Origin: Bdellovibrio bacteriovorus W
Lineage (GTDB): Bacteria > Bdellovibrionota > Bdellovibrionia > Bdellovibrionales > Bdellovibrionaceae
Direction: 5' to 3'
Assembly: GCA_000525675.1 (NCBI GenBank)
Contig: CP002190.1
Span: 496,001 to 560,000 of the forward strand
DNA: 64,000 nucleotides
In this document: piece after piece, positions 61,994 through 64,000 of the stretch
Layout: the number at the start of each line of letters is the position of its first letter
Position numbering within the stretch: position 1 is the stretch's first letter
Made by a program: the position numbers and the translations under genes
Notes under the pieces: generated by a model
Databases searched by the model: none
What the model saw: only the letters and a program-made list of their open reading frames with translations
What the model was told of the DNA's origin: nothing

Positions 61994-62293
61994 ATGACAG
62001 AGAACAATACACTTGTTTGGGATCAAAAGGCTGTTCGCCTCCTTCGTCTGCGCCTTGGCTGGAGCCGCGCAGAGATGGCACATAAACTTGCCTGTTCAGC
62101 GGCTGATATCGAAAAATTCGAATCCGGCTTGTTGGATATCGACTTCAAATTGCGAAGTGAATTAGAGATTCTGAATAATCAAGCAGAGGCCAATTCTGAA
62201 GAGATCATGGCGCGTCCTGCAGCAGAGAACTCATTAGTTCAAAACGCTCTTTCGCAAATTGATTTTTCACGCATTAAGGCAGAGCTAGAATAA
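61994..62293 (+). CDS. Small helix-turn-helix protein (XRE-like)
   Basis: 99 aa. Residues about 10-55 form a Cro/CI-type helix-turn-helix (AVRLLRLRLGWSRAEMAHKL, ACSAADIEKFESGLLDI). The rest is helical and may dimerise (SEEIMARPAAENSLVQNALS). Likely a DNA-binding regulator, but targets are unknown. AGGG precedes the ATG. It lies between ftsB and polA, both plus strand, in gaps of 102 and 70 bp. Confidence 0.8.
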   Translation: MTENNTLVWDQKAVRLLRLRLGWSRAEMAHKLACSAADIEKFESGLLDIDFKLRSELEILNNQAEANSEEIMARPAAENSLVQNALSQIDFSRIKAELE

Positions 62294-62363
62294 CATCTAG
62301 AACCGTCGACAAATGTATCCCATCGGTGTATTGCTTTAGGGCTTATTCGAGGGAGACATTCAC

Positions 62364-64000
62364 ATGAAAAAAATCTATCTAATCGATGTGAGCGCGATGT
62401 TCTTTCGTGCTTTCTACGCGATCCGCACTCTCACATCTCCTTCTGGTTTACCAGTCAATGCGATCTACGGCTTTTTGTCGATGTTGATCAAACTTAAAAA
62501 AGAAGACAATCCTGAATACATCGTCTTTTGTTATGACCGTAAAGAGCCATCCTTCAGAAAAGAAGTTTATGACGCTTATAAAGCTCATCGCACGGAGATG
62601 CCTGAAGATCTCGGTGTGCAAATTCCCTATATTAAAAAACTAGCTGAATTTATGGGAATTCCTGCCTATGAAGCTGAAGGCTATGAGGCCGATGACATCA
62701 TTGGAACTTTGGCTCGTTGGGGGAAGAAAGAAAATTACGAAGTTTTTATCGTCAGTGGTGATAAAGACTTTGGGCAAATCGTTGAGGATGGAATTTGGCT
62801 CTACGATACGATGAAGGATATTCGCTACGACTCTGCTGCTGTAGAGAAGAAGTGGGGCGTTCCTCCGCATCAATTCATCGACTATCTTTCTATTGTAGGT
62901 GATGCCTCAGACAACGTGCCTGGTGTGAAGGGGGTTGGGGAAAAGGGCGCTGTTAAACTATTGCAGCAATTCCCGACTCTTGAAGCTATTTACGAAAATA
63001 TCGAGCAAGTTGAAAGTAAGAGCGTGCGTGAGAAGTTGATTGCTTCTAAGGACAACGCCTTTTTATCTAAAAAACTTGTCACTATCTGTACGGATATTCC
63101 TCTTGATGTGAGTGCCGAGGCCATTCACTTGAAACCGATGATGGAACAAGAACTGCGTGGCTTGCTCGCAGAGTTGAATTTCAAATCGTTTGAGAAAAGT
63201 ATCTTTGGTTCAGCTTCGGATCTAAATGAAGTGCCCGCGAAGACCTCTTCGCCATCGCAGAGTTCTTCGCAAGAAAGCTCTTCTCAAGAAATTACTCCCG
63301 TCATTAACATCTTAAAAGAAAATCGTGTTTTCCAAGAAAAGACGATGCTCACTCGAGAACTTGCTGAAGTTCTAGAAGAGAATCAATCTCTCTGGGGTGT
63401 TTTGCATAATGATCTTTGTTTTTTAGCGACCGAAAAAGACGTTATTCAGGTCTCTGATTATGAATATCTCGGCAAGCTTTCGGACACTTTTAAAGTACGC
63501 TGGAGTGGTTTTGATCTTAAGAATTTTTGGCATAAGATTGGCGCGAAAAGCCCGCTACCGCAGTGGGACTCTCAACTGGCGTCTTATGTTTTAAAGGCTG
63601 GCGATACGTCGGATTTTAATAAAGTCTATGCGAAGGCCATGCTGGAAGAGATCTCTGCTGAAATCACTCCGTCAGATCTTATCAATGCCCACATTAACTT
63701 CGCGGCCAATATGCAGGCCCAGTTAAAAGCTGTGGATAATGAAAAAGTTTATCAAGAGCTGGAGCTGCCTTTGGCGCCGGTTCTGCTTTCTATGGAAAAG
63801 CTGGGTGTGAAAATTGATAAGCCACTTTTAGAAAACTTCAGCGAAGAGCTAGCTCGTGAAATCGCTGAGCTTGAAAAGGCTATCCATAAAGAATCGGGTG
63901 AAGAGTTTAATATCGGAAGCCCTAAGCAATTAGGTGTGATTCTTTTTGAAAAATTGGGTTTGCCAGCAGGTAAAAAAACTAAAACGGGATACTCTACCGG
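62364..64000 (+). CDS. polA: DNA polymerase I, 3' end cut by window edge
   Basis: 545 codons of PolA are visible. The 5'-nuclease domain (1-about 290) has its acidic residues in IDVSAMFFRAFYAIRT, EAEGYEADDIIGTLA, IVSGDKDFGQIVEDG and SIVGDASDNVPGVKGVGEKG. A Ser-rich linker follows (KTSSPSQSSSQESSSQ). The next about 200 residues align with the proofreading domain, but the first motif (FDTET in E. coli) is missing; WDSQLASYVL keeps a later Asp. The polymerase domain begins near LPLAPVLLSMEKLGVKIDKP. Starts at ATG 62364 after GGGAGA. Loss of proofreading is inferred. Confidence 0.95.
   Translation, partial: MKKIYLIDVSAMFFRAFYAIRTLTSPSGLPVNAIYGFLSMLIKLKKEDNPEYIVFCYDRKEPSFRKEVYDAYKAHRTEMPEDLGVQIPYIKKLAEFMGIPAYEAEGYEADDIIGTLARWGKKENYEVFIVSGDKDFGQIVEDGIWLYDTMKDIRYDSAAVEKKWGVPPHQFIDYLSIVGDASDNVPGVKGVGEKGAVKLLQQFPTLEAIYENIEQVESKSVREKLIASKDNAFLSKKLVTICTDIPLDVSAEAIHLKPMMEQELRGLLAELNFKSFEKSIFGSASDLNEVPAKTSSPSQSSSQESSSQEITPVINILKENRVFQEKTMLTRELAEVLEENQSLWGVLHNDLCFLATEKDVIQVSDYEYLGKLSDTFKVRWSGFDLKNFWHKIGAKSPLPQWDSQLASYVLKAGDTSDFNKVYAKAMLEEISAEITPSDLINAHINFAANMQAQLKAVDNEKVYQELELPLAPVLLSMEKLGVKIDKPLLENFSEELAREIAELEKAIHKESGEEFNIGSPKQLGVILFEKLGLPAGKKTKTGYST

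Noticed and set aside
1-64000. CRISPR arrays, prophage, IS elements, tRNA and rRNA genes
   Set aside because: No spaced repeats, transposase or integrase frames, or tRNA/rRNA-like sequences were recognised on either strand.

Overview
The window looks like chromosome of a predatory bacterium of the Bdellovibrionota, very probably a Bdellovibrio species. The clearest sign is an FHA-GGDEF diguanylate cyclase at 20361-21296 whose N-terminal tail and domain order match what I remember of DgcB (Bd0742) of B. bacteriovorus. It has an ECF sigma factor of the Bd0743/RpoE type nearby, and there are many small lipoproteins and secreted proteins, a PilZ protein and a CpaF-type ATPase. This identification is from memory, not from a search. 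Base composition looks uniform and moderately AT-rich by eye. I see no prophage, IS element, CRISPR array, rRNA or tRNA.

Layout. 1-2601 (minus): a TldD/TldE (PmbA) pair. 2798-4270 (plus): a tiny secreted protein and an EpmA-like lysyl ligase, convergent with an HU/IHF gene. 4661-9754 (minus): two GT-B glycosyltransferases, a Nudix hydrolase, pyrD and a glutamate dehydrogenase. 9819-12663 (plus): a secreted alpha/beta hydrolase and a heptose-7-phosphate kinase. An MFS transporter follows on minus. 14169-21296 (plus) is a long co-directional block: rlmN, a PfkB kinase, a 39-aa membrane microprotein, an acidic coiled-coil protein, a metallophosphoesterase, pgi and dgcB.

21351-30975 (minus) holds two giant paralogous lipoproteins of about 1,580 codons, with an Ig-like stalk and a C-terminal propeller-like half. 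The second is split by one in-frame TGA exactly at the domain boundary. 31321-32945 (plus) is an ECF sigma / membrane protein / periplasmic protein module. 32946-41688 is envelope and housekeeping material: lipoproteins, a COG4324-type aminopeptidase, an OMP, MsrB, a TonB-like protein, PilZ, PIN-PhoH, MaoC, a BLUF-like protein, DoxX and a lytic transglycosylase. 41894-47609 is an iron-acquisition cluster: imelysin-like lipoprotein, FecA-like TonB receptor and ferric-binding periplasmic protein, with a shared 10-bp motif upstream of two of its transcription units.

47766-55649 contains a PuuD-like amidotransferase, a Pro-rich DUF3011 protein, E3 and E2 of a 2-oxoacid dehydrogenase, sfsA, CBS, HEPN and DsbA-like genes. 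55789-60814 (plus) is an orphan CpaF ATPase neighbourhood with a cupredoxin-fold protein and unknown proteins, ending in eno. After a multi-hairpin repeat element and a 36-aa membrane microprotein come ftsB, a small HTH gene and the 5' part of polA, cut by the window edge.

Most of the window is ordinary core chromosome. The points most worth following are: the giant lipoprotein pair inserted between dgcB and the sigma factor; K-T-x-x-[I/V] motifs in the coiled-coil protein that resemble the DgcB tail; a BLUF protein whose essential Gln is His; two SD-equipped membrane microproteins missed by length cut-offs; the repeat element after eno; and the iron-cluster motif.
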